Assembly: GCF_000337695.1 (NCBI RefSeq) | Contig: NZ_AOIA01000166.1 | Coordinates: 1-64,000 of the forward strand | Direction of reading: 5' to 3' | Length of the DNA stretch: 64,000 nucleotides | Source of the DNA: Natronococcus jeotgali DSM 18795 | GTDB taxonomy: Archaea; Halobacteriota; Halobacteria; Halobacteriales; Natrialbaceae | Part shown: in pieces, positions 16,268 to 26,881 of the stretch | Layout of the letters: every line of letters begins with the position of its first letter | Numbering within the stretch: the first letter of the stretch is position 1 | The notes under the pieces: model-generated | What the model saw: only the letters and a program-made list of their open reading frames with translations | What the model was told of the DNA's origin: nothing | Database searches by the model: none | Translations under genes and position numbers: made by a program

Positions 16268-19200
16268 CTACAGCGGCGTGAACGGGAGCGTCGCCGTCGA
16301 CTCCGCGTCGTAGTCGAGGGCCGTCGATTGGTCGACGTCGGGCGGCGTCAGCACGTCGACGATCCGCGGGGCGTTCTCGACCGCCCCCTCGCGCGCGCCG
16401 CCGAAGACGAACGGGCCGCGTTCGGGTTCGACCGGCCGGAAGACGCCGCGGTCCTCGGAGCCGACGACCGGAACGACCTCGGCGTTCTCGAGGTCGAATC
16501 CGCCGCCGAGAGCCGCCTTTTCGACCGACAGAATCGCCGTCTCCTCGTCGAAATCGACGAGCGTGTCCGGCGATCCCAGGTCGTTGCCGGCGGCGTCGAC
16601 GACCGACGAGCCGAAGCCGCTGGCGGCGACGCGGTAGTGCCACTCGGCGTCGAACGCGGCGGTGAGTTGCAGGTCGCCGAGCTCCGTCGTCCGGCCGCCC
16701 TCGAGCGACGGGTCGCGGAGGTAGACCGCGAAGTAGTGGGGCGAGAACTCGCCGCCGAAGGTGTCGTAGAGCTCGTCGACCTCGAACGCGAGGCGGTACT
16801 CGCGCTCCGTCTCGTAGACGGCGAACGACCGCAGGTCGAACGCGCCCTCGCGGAAGTCGTCGCTGGTCGGATACGCGTACTCGCCGGGGCCGTGGTCGTC
16901 CCCGCTCGGATCGTCGAACTCGGCGACGAGGTCGCCGGGCGAAACGGTGACGGTGGCCGACTCGAGGACGCGTTCGCTATCGGGGTCGCGCAGGACGACC
17001 TCGTAGTCGCCGGGCGTCGTGATCGCGTACCCGAACTCGACGGTCTCGTCGGACGCCCCGGGCGAGAGGCGGACGTTGTCGAGGGCCGCGCGGTCGCCGT
17101 CGATCTCGATCGCGACCGTCGTCCCGCCGACGAACGCGCCGTCGTTGGCGCCCGTCGCCGTGACGAACGGGTCGCCGAGCGTCGCCTCCTCGTCGATGGC
17201 GTACTCGAGGTCCTGTGTCGGACGCTCGTAGGTCGGGAGGTCGCGGCGTTCCCGGCCCTCGGCGGGGCGCAGCCGGATCGCCGTCCCGCCGCTGCGGGCC
17301 ATCGACGCGAGGATCGTCGTGCTCGGATCGACGATCGCCTCGTCGATCCTGACGGCCTCGGGGTCGGCTTCGTAGCCGCCACCGATCCCGTCCGAGTAGA
17401 GCTCCGCGACGTACTTCGGACCGCGGGGCCCCTTCCCGCGGCCCGCCTCGCCGGACTCGCCCGGCGCGAGGAACTCGAGCGGAACGTCGACCGCGCGTCC
17501 GGCCTCGTCGGTCATCGCGCCGACGTACCACTCCTCGCCCGCTCGCCGAGCGGTGACGGTGTAGTCGCCGACGGCGGCGCCGACGACGACCGTCTCGTCC
17601 CAGCCGGCCGCGGGGACGGACTCGAGGAACGCGAACTCGGGTTTCGCGTCGACGTTCTCGTTCTCGGGCGTGTAGCCCTCGTACTCGGCCGGAACCGGGG
17701 ACGGTTCGTCGGCTTCACTCACCCCGATCGTGTTGAGGTTGAACCCGCCGACGTCGCCCCCGAACGCGTCGCCCGAGTCGTCGTAGTGGAGTTCGATCGC
17801 GACCTCGTTGTCGCCCTCGGCGAGGTCGATCTCAGTCGTGAACACCTCCCACCGGTCCCAGTAGTCGGTGAACTCGGGCGAGATGGTCGTCGTCTCGTCG
17901 TTGACCCGAAGCGTCGCCCGCGGCGCGCCGGCCTCGAGCACGCGCTCGGCGTTGTCCTCGCCGTCGGCCGCGTAGCGCAGGTGGAGGTCGTACGTGCCCG
18001 CGTCGACGTCGCGGACGGTGAACGAAACGGACGATCCGGAGGGGACGCGGTTCGGATCGACGGCGACGTAGTTCGTTCCGAAGGCGTTTCGCCACTCGTC
18101 GAGGGTGACGAAGCCGTCGACGTCGCCCGAAGCAGCCTGCAGACACTCGCCGACCTCGAGCCCCTCGTCGACGTAGGCCTCCATTCGATCGGCGGCCATC
18201 TGCAGTCCGCTCAGGTACGTCGGGTACATCGCGAGCTGTTTCGCTCGCGTCGTCTGGACCCGATCGCCGCGGTCGTCGGTGAACGTGAGATCGAAGATGC
18301 CGGGCTGAAAGCTAACCGGGCCGGCCAGGTTGCGGGTGAACGGCAGCGTGACGTGGTGGGCCGGGTCGAGGGTCGAACTGAGCTGGTCGAAGCCGTCGAA
18401 CTCCTGGGCTCGCACGACCTCCCGGTTGGCGACGTTCGGATAGGTTCGGAGCTCCCCGGTCGGCTTGATCCCCTCGTGGATCTCGAGGAGCTGGCGGTTG
18501 GCGGCAGCGGCTTCGATGACCAGCCGGTGGTGGTTGACCGCCAGCTGGTTGTGCTGGTTGTGGGTCGGTTCGGAGCCGTCGCCGTCGATGCCCAGCCCCG
18601 GATCGGAGACGTAGCCGTTCTTGATCGAGTGAATGCCCACGTCCTCGTACTGGGCGAAGATATCGTCCTCGAGGATCTGCTCCTCGTAGTTCGGCAGCGC
18701 CCCGGCCGTCTCGTTGTGCATCGTCATCTCGACGTCGCTCTCGAGCGAGCGCCCGTACTCGGTAACCTCGCGGACGTCGAAGTCGGGATAGGAGTCGTCG
18801 ACGCCGAACTCGAGGCCGGTCCCGTCGCCGGGGTAAGTGTCCCACCCCTGGTTCCACCCCTCGACGAGGACGCTATCGATACCGTTTCGATCCGCGAACC
18901 GCATGTATCGCTTCATCCGCTCGGTTCGGGCGCCGTGAACGTAGCCCGCCGGATCCTCGCCGGCGTCCGCGAGCTCCTCGTCGGACCGGTACTCCCAGTT
19001 GGCCGACCCCGCGATCATGGTCCACCAGATGCCGACGTACTTCCGGGGTTCGATCCAGCTCGTGTCGGGCTCGCCGTCGACGGTCGGAAGGACCGATTCG
19101 TCGAGTTCGGGGCTCAACAGCGGAATCAGCTGGGACTCGATCAGGTCGCCGGGCCGTCGACCGATCTGGATCGTCCGCCAGGGCGTCGCCGTCGGCAGTT

Positions 19201-20092
19201 CGAGCGACGCCTTCGTCCCGTCCGGCAGCGGCGTCAGCTCCGTCGCGAACGTCGTCCCTCCGTCGTCGGATCGGGGCGCGAGCGTCGCGGCGGCGTAGTC
19301 CTCCAGGTCGGCCTCGTGAACGCTCAGGTAGGCGTCGTCGTCCGTCCTGACGGTAAGGGGCGTGTGCGCCCCGCGTTCCATCGGCGTCCCCGTCGGTCGG
19401 GTTTCTCGTTCACCGCCCGGAACCTCGCTGAGGGGCGTCTCGGCGTACTCCTGTTCGAACCGGGGGTTGGTGACCTCGTTGTCGATCCACCAGGCGGTGT
19501 AGTCCCCGGCGAAGTCGACCTCGGTGTGCTCCGAAGTGATGACGGCCCGCTCCTGGTTGGCCTCGAAGCTCTCGTCGAGGACCGTCCGCAGTCCCACGCC
19601 GTCGTCGAACGCCCGGATCTCGAGGTTCGCCGACCGACCCGGGGCCTCCGTCTCGGTCAGGCCGACGACCAGGGATTCGTAGGGCGCGCGAACCTCGTCG
19701 AACGCTCCCCAGACCGGGTCCCACGCTTCGGTCGCGGACTCGCGCTCGGTACCGGTGACCTCGAGGTCGACGCCGTCGCCGTCCTCGCCGGCGCCGAACG
19801 TCGGCTGGTTTCGGAACTCGAACCCGATCGCCGAGGGTTCGACGGAGGTCGTCCCGTCGACGGCGATCTCGTAGGAGGGGACGCCGTCCGACGCGTCGAC
19901 GGTGATCGAGATCGATCCGTCGGGCGAGGTGACCCGCTGGACGGGGTCGTCGTCGTCGTTCGCTACCCGAGCGGCGGCCTCGTCCGGAACGGTCCGGACG
20001 TACGCCGCGGCGGCCAGCGCGCCCGCCGCCCCGGTCAGGAACGCCCGTCGGTCAGAAGGGAACAACGATTGTTGTGATCGTTTCTCACGCAT
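16268..20092 (-). CDS. Secreted GH97 glycoside hydrolase with inserted carbohydrate-binding module and glucodextranase C-domain
   Basis: A 1274-residue Tat-exported enzyme ([18 protein letters not shown] near residues 13-30). The N-terminal beta-sandwich (about 50-310) and TIM barrel (about 315-690) are GH97. Glu411 in VEGWNQGW, Glu540 in HEGIKPTG and Glu564 in AQEFDGF correspond to the catalytic set of inverting GH97 such as SusB; the 24-residue spacing of the last two is the same as SusB Glu508/Glu532. A jelly-roll CBM6/35-like module (about 725-850) lies between the barrel and the GH97 C-terminal domain ([26 protein letters not shown]). After a linker there is a glucodextranase C-terminal-type domain ([15 protein letters not shown] onward, about 1060-1270). 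Predicted to cleave alpha-glucosides outside the cell. ATG 20092 is chosen over 20110 from the promoter position. Confidence 0.88.
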   Translation of the reverse strand: MREKRSQQSLFPSDRRAFLTGAAGALAAAAYVRTVPDEAAARVANDDDDPVQRVTSPDGSISITVDASDGVPSYEIAVDGTTSVEPSAIGFEFRNQPTFGAGEDGDGVDLEVTGTERESATEAWDPVWGAFDEVRAPYESLVVGLTETEAPGRSANLEIRAFDDGVGLRTVLDESFEANQERAVITSEHTEVDFAGDYTAWWIDNEVTNPRFEQEYAETPLSEVPGGERETRPTGTPMERGAHTPLTVRTDDDAYLSVHEADLEDYAAATLAPRSDDGGTTFATELTPLPDGTKASLELPTATPWRTIQIGRRPGDLIESQLIPLLSPELDESVLPTVDGEPDTSWIEPRKYVGIWWTMIAGSANWEYRSDEELADAGEDPAGYVHGARTERMKRYMRFADRNGIDSVLVEGWNQGWDTYPGDGTGLEFGVDDSYPDFDVREVTEYGRSLESDVEMTMHNETAGALPNYEEQILEDDIFAQYEDVGIHSIKNGYVSDPGLGIDGDGSEPTHNQHNQLAVNHHRLVIEAAAANRQLLEIHEGIKPTGELRTYPNVANREVVRAQEFDGFDQLSSTLDPAHHVTLPFTRNLAGPVSFQPGIFDLTFTDDRGDRVQTTRAKQLAMYPTYLSGLQMAADRMEAYVDEGLEVGECLQAASGDVDGFVTLDEWRNAFGTNYVAVDPNRVPSGSSVSFTVRDVDAGTYDLHLRYAADGEDNAERVLEAGAPRATLRVNDETTTISPEFTDYWDRWEVFTTEIDLAEGDNEVAIELHYDDSGDAFGGDVGGFNLNTIGVSEADEPSPVPAEYEGYTPENENVDAKPEFAFLESVPAAGWDETVVVGAAVGDYTVTARRAGEEWYVGAMTDEAGRAVDVPLEFLAPGESGEAGRGKGPRGPKYVAELYSDGIGGGYEADPEAVRIDEAIVDPSTTILASMARSGGTAIRLRPAEGRERRDLPTYERPTQDLEYAIDEEATLGDPFVTATGANDGAFVGGTTVAIEIDGDRAALDNVRLSPGASDETVEFGYAITTPGDYEVVLRDPDSERVLESATVTVSPGDLVAEFDDPSGDDHGPGEYAYPTSDDFREGAFDLRSFAVYETEREYRLAFEVDELYDTFGGEFSPHYFAVYLRDPSLEGGRTTELGDLQLTAAFDAEWHYRVAASGFGSSVVDAAGNDLGSPDTLVDFDEETAILSVEKAALGGGFDLENAEVVPVVGSEDRGVFRPVEPERGPFVFGGAREGAVENAPRIVDVLTPPDVDQSTALDYDAESTATLPFTPL

Positions 20093-20110
20093 TGTACTCG
20101 CCCTTCTCAT

Positions 20111-20123
20111 CTATTATTATAAA
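20111..20123 (-). promoter_or_regulatory. TATA box of the GH97 gene
   Basis: The minus strand reads TTTATAATAATAG, the most AT-rich promoter in the neighbourhood. Its centre is about 26 bp from the ATG at 20092, so transcription should begin at that ATG (leaderless), and the in-frame ATG at 20110 would lie upstream of the transcript. Confidence 0.65.
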
Positions 20124-20318
20124 TGTGGGTGCTTGATAGAATGGGGCGCGAGAGGCGACGGACGAGGTCGGCGAAACGACCGCGCTCGCGGCCCAACGGC
20201 GTTCTACGGCGTTCGACCGCGTCAGCGGCGAGGTCCTCGCCCGGCGCGAAGCCTCGGATATCAGCTCCCGAACAGCTCCCGGTACGCTTTTCACTACTCG
20301 ATGTTACCACCTAGTTGT

Positions 20319-21248
20319 ATGAGCGAGTTCGATCAGTTCAGCGACGTCGGCGAAGCGGACGTAACGCGCGCGATCGGCCAGGAGTGGACCGAGGAGTTCA
20401 TGGACTTCTCGGACTCGGACGTCATCGTCGTCGGCGGGGGCCCCTCCGGGCTCACCGCCGCGAAGGAGCTCTCCGAGCGCGGGATCAAGACGATGGTCGT
20501 CGAGAAGAACAACTACCTCGGCGGGGGGTTCTGGCTCGGCGGGTTCCTGATGAACAAGGTCACCGTGCGCGACCCGGCCCAGGGGATCCTCGAGGAGCTC
20601 GAGGTCTCCTACAAGGAGTCCCAGGACAGCGAGGACCTCTACGTCGCGAACGGCCCCGAGGCCTGTTCGGGGCTGATCAAGGCCGCCTGCGACGCGGGCG
20701 CGAAGATGCAGAACATGACCGAGTTCACGGACATCGTCATCCGCGAGGACCACAAGGTCTCGGGGATCGTGATGAACTGGACGCCGGTCCACGCGCTGCC
20801 CCGCGAGATCACCTGCGTCGACCCCATCGCCGTCGAGGCCGACCTGGTCATCGACGCGACGGGCCACGACGCGATGGCCGTCAAGAAACTCGACGAGCGG
20901 GGCGTCCTCGACGCGCCCGGTATCGGCGACGCCGAGGCTCGAGCGACGGGGATGGACCAGACCGGCGACGACAGCTACGGCGCGCCCGGCCACGACTCGC
21001 CCGGCCACGACTCGATGTGGGTCGGCAAGAGCGAGGACGCCGTCGTCGAGCACACCGGACTCGTCCACGACGGGCTGATCGCGACGGGGATGGCCACGGC
21101 GACGACCTACGGGCTGCCGCGCATGGGGCCGACGTTCGGCGCCATGCTCGTCTCGGGCAAGCGCGCAGCCCAGGAGGCCATCGACGAACTCGGCGTCGAC
21201 GCCGACCCCGTCGACGTGACCTCGCGGGCGACGACGGCCGACGACTGA
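20319..21248 (+). CDS. thi4: Thiazole synthase Thi4
   Basis: A 309-residue Thi4 that makes the thiazole precursor of thiamine from NAD and glycine. The FAD/NAD-type motif is [16 protein letters not shown] near residues 36-51; [14 protein letters not shown] is the substrate loop. Cys166 in EITCVDPI matches the position of the sulfur-donating Cys of yeast Thi4 and the essential Cys of the Haloferax enzyme, where methanogens have His, so this is predicted to be the single-turnover (suicide) type. [16 protein letters not shown] supplies metal-binding His residues. It is alone in its transcript. A ThiR-type regulator is encoded at 27582-28481. No TPP riboswitch was seen upstream. Confidence 0.95.
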   Translation: MSEFDQFSDVGEADVTRAIGQEWTEEFMDFSDSDVIVVGGGPSGLTAAKELSERGIKTMVVEKNNYLGGGFWLGGFLMNKVTVRDPAQGILEELEVSYKESQDSEDLYVANGPEACSGLIKAACDAGAKMQNMTEFTDIVIREDHKVSGIVMNWTPVHALPREITCVDPIAVEADLVIDATGHDAMAVKKLDERGVLDAPGIGDAEARATGMDQTGDDSYGAPGHDSPGHDSMWVGKSEDAVVEHTGLVHDGLIATGMATATTYGLPRMGPTFGAMLVSGKRAAQEAIDELGVDADPVDVTSRATTADD

Positions 21249-21298
21249 TCGCGTTCGGAATCCACACCGTTTTTCGCAGCCGCCGACTCGACTCGAGC

Positions 21299-22189
21299 AT
21301 GCGCGTCGTCGTCACCGGTGCGACCGGCGGTATCGGAAGCTGGATCGTCGATCACCTCGCGGGCGAGGGCCACGAGGTCCTCGGCGTCGACCTCGAACGT
21401 CCGTCCGGCGAGCGGAAGAACGCCACCTTTCTCGCGGGCGATCTAACCGACCAGGGAACCGCCTGGGAGTTGATCGATACCGCCGATCCCGACGCCGTCG
21501 TCCACTGCGCGGGAATCCCGGCGATGGGGATCCGTTCGGGCGGCGAAACCTTCGAGACGAACGTTCTCAGCACCTACCACGTCCTCGAGGCCGCCGGACG
21601 GGCGAACGCGGAGGTCGTCTGGACCTCGAGCGAGAGCACCTACGGGATGCCCTTCGCGGCGACGCCCCCGCTGCCGGACTACCTGCCGATCGACGAGGCC
21701 CACCCCAAGCGCCCGGAGGATCCCTACGGCACCTCGAAGCTCGTCGGCGAACTGCTCGCCGAACGGACGGTCCGGGCGTTCGACGTCCCCGTGACCTCGA
21801 TCCGCCCCTCGTGGGTGAGCTACCCCGGCAGTCGGCAACTCGCCGAGGTTCGCGAGGCGTTCGACCCCGAAACGGCCGAGCGGAGCGGCAACTTCTGGTC
21901 GTACGTCGACGTCCGGGACCTGGCCTCGCTGGTCGAGGCCGCCCTCGAGACCGACCGCGAGGGCCACGAGGCCTACCTCGCGGTCGCGGCCGAGAACTAC
22001 CTCGGCCGACCCACCGCGGAGACGATCGAAACGGTGTTCGGCGACCTGCCCGCCGACTGTGCGCTCGAGGGCGAGGAGTCGGCGTTTACGACGGCGAAAG
22101 CCCGGAAGGAGCTCGGCTGGGAGCCCGAGTACACCTGGCGGGAGGCGGAACAGGAGCCCTCGCGCGATCCGTCGTTTCTGGACGGCTGA
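21299..22189 (+). CDS. NAD-dependent epimerase/dehydratase (extended SDR)
   Basis: A 296-residue extended SDR protein. GATGGIGSWI near residues 7-16 is the NAD-binding GxxGxxG; TSSESTYG and YGTSK supply the Ser and the Tyr-x3-Lys catalytic residues. Likely acts on a sugar nucleotide or other hydroxyl substrate. It follows thi4 by 50 bp on the same strand, but nothing shows a joint role. Confidence 0.88.
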   Translation: MRVVVTGATGGIGSWIVDHLAGEGHEVLGVDLERPSGERKNATFLAGDLTDQGTAWELIDTADPDAVVHCAGIPAMGIRSGGETFETNVLSTYHVLEAAGRANAEVVWTSSESTYGMPFAATPPLPDYLPIDEAHPKRPEDPYGTSKLVGELLAERTVRAFDVPVTSIRPSWVSYPGSRQLAEVREAFDPETAERSGNFWSYVDVRDLASLVEAALETDREGHEAYLAVAAENYLGRPTAETIETVFGDLPADCALEGEESAFTTAKARKELGWEPEYTWREAEQEPSRDPSFLDG

Positions 22190-22431
22190 CGCGAGAGCGA
22201 GTCCGACCGCTCGAGACGGCTACCGGCGGCTGAACCGCCCGGTTCGACGGTCGTGGACGACCGCGATCGCGATACGCCCGCGTGAGGGGGGTCACCTCGT
22301 CGGTGCGGAGCGACTCGTTCGAGAACACCGGCGGGAACGTGTTCGCCGTAGTGAACGAGCGTCGGCGACAACAATCGGTGGGCGACCGCGGGACCGTAAC
22401 TGATTCATCCGGTGGTACAACTAGATAATGC

Positions 22432-23199
22432 ATGGTCGATCGAGCGTTTCTCTATCGGGCACCGACGACGGTCGCCGACGCGGACGCGATCGCGGACTGG
22501 CTCGAGGACCGCGTCGAGGCGTCGGTGGCGGTCCGAGATCGGTTCCTCGACGTCCATCGCGACGAGGAGCTCGCCGAACGGTTCGCCGAGGCGCGGGTCA
22601 CCTCGCCGTACGACCGCGCGACCGGGAACACGATGGTGGGGACGGTCCGCTACGAGGAACGCGCCCTCGAGCACCCCGAGCGCGAGGGGGGCGTGCTCTA
22701 CGACGGCCGACGGGTCCAGCGGGGGTTAAACGGCGCCTTGCCGCCCGAGGAGCGCGGACTCGAGACGCTGCACGTCGCCGTCCTCGATCGGGCGATCGGT
22801 ACCTGGGGCGACCACGACGGGCGCTGGCACAAGCGGGTGAGCGTCCTCGGCCAGCCGGCGCTGGTGTCGGTGCCGGGGCTCTACGAGGCGCCCGCCAAGC
22901 CCGAGGAATACTACAGGGAGAAGCAGCGCCACTCGCTGCTGTCGGGTGACACGCCGCCCCGGGAGGTCCTCGAGAACCGCGTCGAGGGCGAGTTCCTGGT
23001 CGAGAACGATCCGCGAACGACCGACGCGCTGAAGGGGTACGCACTGCAGGCGTACGACTTCCTCGAGACGGGCGAGCCGTTTTGCGACCGCGAGGGGTGT
23101 CGGCTCTTCGACGCCCACTACCACGGGGACCTGATCGCGGCCCAGCTCCGCGAGCCCGAGTTCTGCAGCGAGCACGCGCGGCGGTACGACCGGGCGTGA
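22432..23199 (+). CDS. Conserved haloarchaeal protein of unknown function with Cys/His-rich C-terminus
   Basis: A 255-residue protein I cannot assign. The N-terminal 160 residues are acidic and mixed alpha/beta. The last 50 contain FCDREGCRLFDAHYH and EFCSEHARRY: two Cys, two His, then Cys and His, a likely metal site. No signal peptide or membrane segment. The 242 bp upstream hold no recognisable gene. A putative hydrolase or metalloprotein is possible. Confidence 0.6.
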   Translation: MVDRAFLYRAPTTVADADAIADWLEDRVEASVAVRDRFLDVHRDEELAERFAEARVTSPYDRATGNTMVGTVRYEERALEHPEREGGVLYDGRRVQRGLNGALPPEERGLETLHVAVLDRAIGTWGDHDGRWHKRVSVLGQPALVSVPGLYEAPAKPEEYYREKQRHSLLSGDTPPREVLENRVEGEFLVENDPRTTDALKGYALQAYDFLETGEPFCDREGCRLFDAHYHGDLIAAQLREPEFCSEHARRYDRA

Positions 23200-23216
23200 G
23201 CCGGACTCGCGATCCG

Positions 23217-26200
23217 CTACTCGGCCGCGGGGAGGGTGAACGTGAACGTCGTTCCCTCGCCGGGCGCGGAGTCGACGTCGATCTCGCCGCCGTGGCGCTC
23301 GACGACGCGCCGACACAGCGCCAGCCCGATCCCCGTCCCGTCGTGTTCGTCGCGGCTGTGGAGTCGCTGGAACACCTCGAAGACGCGCTCCTGTTGCTCG
23401 GGATCGATGCCGATTCCCTCGTCCCGGACCGCGATCCGCCACCTCGAGCCGTCGCGCTCGGCGTCGATCCGGACCCGCGGGGGGTCGTCGCCGCTGTACT
23501 CGATCGCGTTCTCGAGCAGGTTCTGAAACACCTGCCGGAGTTGCCCCTCGTCGCCCTCGATCCGGGGCAGCGACGCGGTCGTGATCTCGGCGCCGCTCTC
23601 CTCGATCCGGAGCCGGAGATCGGCGAGGACGTCCTCGAGGAGCGTCTCGAGCGCGACGGGTTCGAAGGGGTCGCCCTGTGTTTCGACCCGGGAGTACGCC
23701 AACAGGCCGTCGATCATCTCGCGCATCCGTTCGGCGCCGTCGACCGCGTACGCGATGAACTCCTCGCCGTCCCCGTCGAGTTCCTCGGCGTACCGGTCCT
23801 CGAGGAGCTGGAGGTAGCTGGTGATCATCCGCAGGGGCTCCTGGAGGTCGTGACTCGCCGCGTACGCGAACTGCTCTAACCGCTCGTTGGACTCCTCGAG
23901 CTTGCGCTGGTACTCCCGGCGCTCGGTCACGTCCTGGACGACGAGCATCCCTTGCCGGGCCGAGCCGGTCGTCCCGACGGGGATCGTGTGCGCCCACAGC
24001 TCCCGCCCGGCGTAGCTCACCTCGAACGTGTTCTCCTCGCCCTCGAGCGCGGCCTCGAAGTACGGCTCGACGGTTTCGACGATCTCGTCGGGATAGCGCT
24101 CGTGGACCGTTTTCCCGACCGCGCTCTCCCGATCGATGCCGAGGTCGGCGATGAGGTTGCCGCCGGCGGCCGTATACCGCAGGTCGTCGTCGAACAGCGC
24201 GACGACGCCGTTCGGGAAGTTCTCGGCGAGGGTTCGGTACCGTTGCTCGCTCTCCTCGAGCCTGCGGCGATACCCCCGACGTTCGGTGATGTCCGTCTGC
24301 GTGAGCACCCCGCGGACGACCTCGCCGCTCCCGTCCGTGATGGGCATCCCGTGAATGAGCACCGTGCGTCGCTCCCCGTCGGCGGCCTCGATCTCGATAA
24401 CGTCGGGATCGAGGACGGTCTCGCCCTCGAGGACGCGGCTCATCGTCCACTCCTCGGGCTCGATCGGCTCACCGGTGTCGGCCCACCAGCCGTCGTAGCG
24501 CTCGTAGTCGGCGACGGTCTCGGCGTCGAAGACGTCGTCGCCCCAGATCTCCGCGGCGGCGTCGTTGGCCTCGACCAGCCGTCCGTCGGCCTCCGCGACG
24601 ACGACACCGACCGGGAGCACCTCGAACAGCGTCTCGAGCTGGCGCCGTTGCTCCGCGAGTTGTCGCTCGACCCACTTTCGTTCCGTAATGTCGACCAGCG
24701 CGCCGGGGAACGTAACCGGGTTTCCGTCGGCGTCGCACTCGACGCGGCCGCGGGCGACCACCCACCGGAGTTCGCCGTCGGCGTCGCGGACGCGGTACTC
24801 CGCCTCGTACTCGCCGCAGCTCTCGAGGGCGGCCTCGATCCTGCGTTCGACCCGCTCGCGGTCGTCCTCGTGGATCGAGTCGACGAACGCCTCGAGGGGT
24901 ACCCCCTCCCGGGCCGCGTCGGGATCGATTCCGAACTGCTGTGCGAACGCGGCGCCCGTGACGAGCCGATCGTCCGCGACGTGCCACTCCCACGTGCCGA
25001 CCGCACCCGCCTCCGTCGCTGCCTCGAGCTGGGCCTTCGCCTCTCGGAGGGACCGTTCGCGGTCCCGCCGATCGGTAACGTCCTGGGCCATCGCCATCCC
25101 GGTGACCACGCTCTCGTCGTCGGTCACCGGAACCGTATGGACTCGCCAGTTCCGGCCCGCGTACTCGAGTTCGACCGTGCTCTCCGCCCCCTCGAGCGTC
25201 GCCCGCAGCTTCGGCTCCAGCGCGTCGGCGACGGCTCCGTCCCCGATCTCCCGGACGTGTCTTCCCTCGAGGTCGTCGGCCTCTATCGGGAGGTTCTCGA
25301 ACGCCTGCCCGGCCGCGAGTGCGACCTCGAGGTCGTCGTCGAACAGCGCGACGATCCCGTTCGGGAACGACTCGGCCAGCGTCCGGTACCGCCGTTCGGA
25401 GCGCTCGAGGTCGCGCTCGCGCCGACGTCGCTCGGTCACGTCGCGGAAGTACACCGATAACCCCGTCTCGGAGGGGTAGGCTCGCACCTCGAACCAGCTG
25501 TCCAGCGGCTCCGGATAGTACTCCTCGAACGTGACCGCTTCCGCCTCGGCCATCGCGTGCTCGTAGCGGGGTTTGAACTCCCGACGCTCCGCCTCCGGGA
25601 ACGCCGTCCAGACGGGGTTCCCGATCAGCTGTCGGCCGTCGGGGTTGATCAGCTCCTCGGCGCGGTCGTTGAGGTAGGTGAACTCCCAGTCCTCGTCGAG
25701 CGCGAAGAAGGCGTCCGAGATCCGGCCGTGGATCTCCTCGAGTTCGGAGCGCCGTTGCTCGCTCTCGATCGCCGACGCCAGCACGTTCGCGACGCTTTTG
25801 ACGAAGTTCGCGTCGTATGGCGTGAACGCGCGCCTTTCGGTCGCGTGCACGCCAAGCACCCCCCACGGCTCCTCGGGCGAGCCGACGACGACGCTGATCC
25901 CGCTGACGACGCCGTGGTCGACGAGCAGGTCGGGACCGGCAAAGCGATCCTCGTCGTGCAGGTCGTCGACGACGACGGGCTCCTCCGACAGCAGCGTGTA
26001 CCCCGCCTGCGAGTCCGTATCGGTGGGGGCCGTCGCCGAGCCGATCAGCCCCGCCCGCCAGCCGACGCCCGCTCTGAGCGCGAGCGCGTCGTCGGAACGC
26101 AGTTCGAGCACCTTCGCGTACTCGGCCTCGAGCGTGTCGGCGACCGCGGCCGACGCCTCCCGGAACAGCCGATCGAGGTCGTCCGCCTCGAGCGCGCGCT

Positions 26201-26276
26201 GACCGAGGTCGGCGACGACCTCCTGCTGTCGTATCCGACGCCGAAGCGCCGCGTCCGTCTCGGGAGCCGAATCCAT
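23217..26276 (-). CDS. Multi-PAS/GAF sensor histidine kinase
   Basis: A 1019-residue soluble kinase with no membrane segments, so it probably senses cytoplasmic signals. Order: GAF (about 30-185), five PAS units (about 190-810, with the repeated ends FRDVTERRRRE, AQDVTDRRDRE, LVDITERKWVE, QTDITERRGYR, VQDVTERREYQ), HisKA with the phospho-His in ASHDLQEPLRMITS, then HATPase_c with N-box QNLLENAIEYS, G1 DEGIGIDPE and G2 GTGIGLALC. PAS2 and PAS5 are close duplicates (both contain FPNG(I/V)VALFDDDL). No receiver or regulator gene adjoins it. The kinase module resembles that at 55284-56357. Confidence 0.92.
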   Translation of the reverse strand: MDSAPETDAALRRRIRQQEVVADLGQRALEADDLDRLFREASAAVADTLEAEYAKVLELRSDDALALRAGVGWRAGLIGSATAPTDTDSQAGYTLLSEEPVVVDDLHDEDRFAGPDLLVDHGVVSGISVVVGSPEEPWGVLGVHATERRAFTPYDANFVKSVANVLASAIESEQRRSELEEIHGRISDAFFALDEDWEFTYLNDRAEELINPDGRQLIGNPVWTAFPEAERREFKPRYEHAMAEAEAVTFEEYYPEPLDSWFEVRAYPSETGLSVYFRDVTERRRRERDLERSERRYRTLAESFPNGIVALFDDDLEVALAAGQAFENLPIEADDLEGRHVREIGDGAVADALEPKLRATLEGAESTVELEYAGRNWRVHTVPVTDDESVVTGMAMAQDVTDRRDRERSLREAKAQLEAATEAGAVGTWEWHVADDRLVTGAAFAQQFGIDPDAAREGVPLEAFVDSIHEDDRERVERRIEAALESCGEYEAEYRVRDADGELRWVVARGRVECDADGNPVTFPGALVDITERKWVERQLAEQRRQLETLFEVLPVGVVVAEADGRLVEANDAAAEIWGDDVFDAETVADYERYDGWWADTGEPIEPEEWTMSRVLEGETVLDPDVIEIEAADGERRTVLIHGMPITDGSGEVVRGVLTQTDITERRGYRRRLEESEQRYRTLAENFPNGVVALFDDDLRYTAAGGNLIADLGIDRESAVGKTVHERYPDEIVETVEPYFEAALEGEENTFEVSYAGRELWAHTIPVGTTGSARQGMLVVQDVTERREYQRKLEESNERLEQFAYAASHDLQEPLRMITSYLQLLEDRYAEELDGDGEEFIAYAVDGAERMREMIDGLLAYSRVETQGDPFEPVALETLLEDVLADLRLRIEESGAEITTASLPRIEGDEGQLRQVFQNLLENAIEYSGDDPPRVRIDAERDGSRWRIAVRDEGIGIDPEQQERVFEVFQRLHSRDEHDGTGIGLALCRRVVERHGGEIDVDSAPGEGTTFTFTLPAAE

Positions 26277-26404
26277 GATAAACTCGCTAATAACGTGGTG
26301 TGCGTAAGCCCTTCTATTTGCGCCCTGCCCGACGCCGACGGCGATCGGTCGCGATGCCCGCACGAACCGGTGTCTACTTCTATCCGACTCCTGAAAGACC
26401 GACG

Positions 26405-26827
26405 ATGAGCGAGGAGTTTACGAGGGAGGTCCCCGTCCGGTTTCGCGATCTCGACCCGCTGAACCACGTCAACCACGCCGTCTACGCGAGCTACCTCGAG
26501 TCGGTCCGGATCGACTACATCGAGGCGGTGCTGGGCCAGCGGCTGCGCGAGCTGTCGTTCGTGATCGCGAACCTCGAGCTCTCCTACCGACGGCCGATCG
26601 AGTACGGCGACGAGCCCGTCGTCGCGCTGTGGGTGACCGACCTCGGCGAGACGAGCTGTACGATGGCCTACGAGATCCGGGTCGACGGCGAGGTCGCCGC
26701 GACCGCCGAGACCGTGATGGTCCACACCGACGGCGAGACCGGAAAACCGGCGCCGATCGACGGGGACGTCCGCGAACGGATCCGCGAGTACGAGGGGCTC
26801 GAAGCGTCGACCGATAGTACCAACTGA
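26405..26827 (+). CDS. Acyl-CoA thioesterase (4HBT hot-dog fold)
   Basis: A 140-residue hot-dog thioesterase. RFRDLDPLNHVNHAVYASYLES near residues 12-33 holds the active-site Asp and the long hot-dog helix typical of 4-hydroxybenzoyl-CoA thioesterase/YbgC proteins. It hydrolyses an acyl-CoA; the chain length cannot be predicted. It is divergent from the histidine kinase gene. Confidence 0.85.
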   Translation: MSEEFTREVPVRFRDLDPLNHVNHAVYASYLESVRIDYIEAVLGQRLRELSFVIANLELSYRRPIEYGDEPVVALWVTDLGETSCTMAYEIRVDGEVAATAETVMVHTDGETGKPAPIDGDVRERIREYEGLEASTDSTN

Positions 26828-26881
26828 AACTGTTCGCACCCGATCGCACAGGAGTCGTGCGAGTCGGGTGCGCACTGACTT

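Noticed and set aside
16172-20077. A 1300-codon open frame on the plus strand opposite the GH97 gene
   Set aside because: Val/Arg/Gly-rich with no motifs; it is the antisense shadow expected for a high-GC gene. The minus-strand frame has signal peptide, GH97 motifs and a promoter.
20123-20318. TPP riboswitch upstream of thi4
   Set aside because: No CUGAGA or other thi-box core was found; the gap is short, and a ThiR regulator is present instead.
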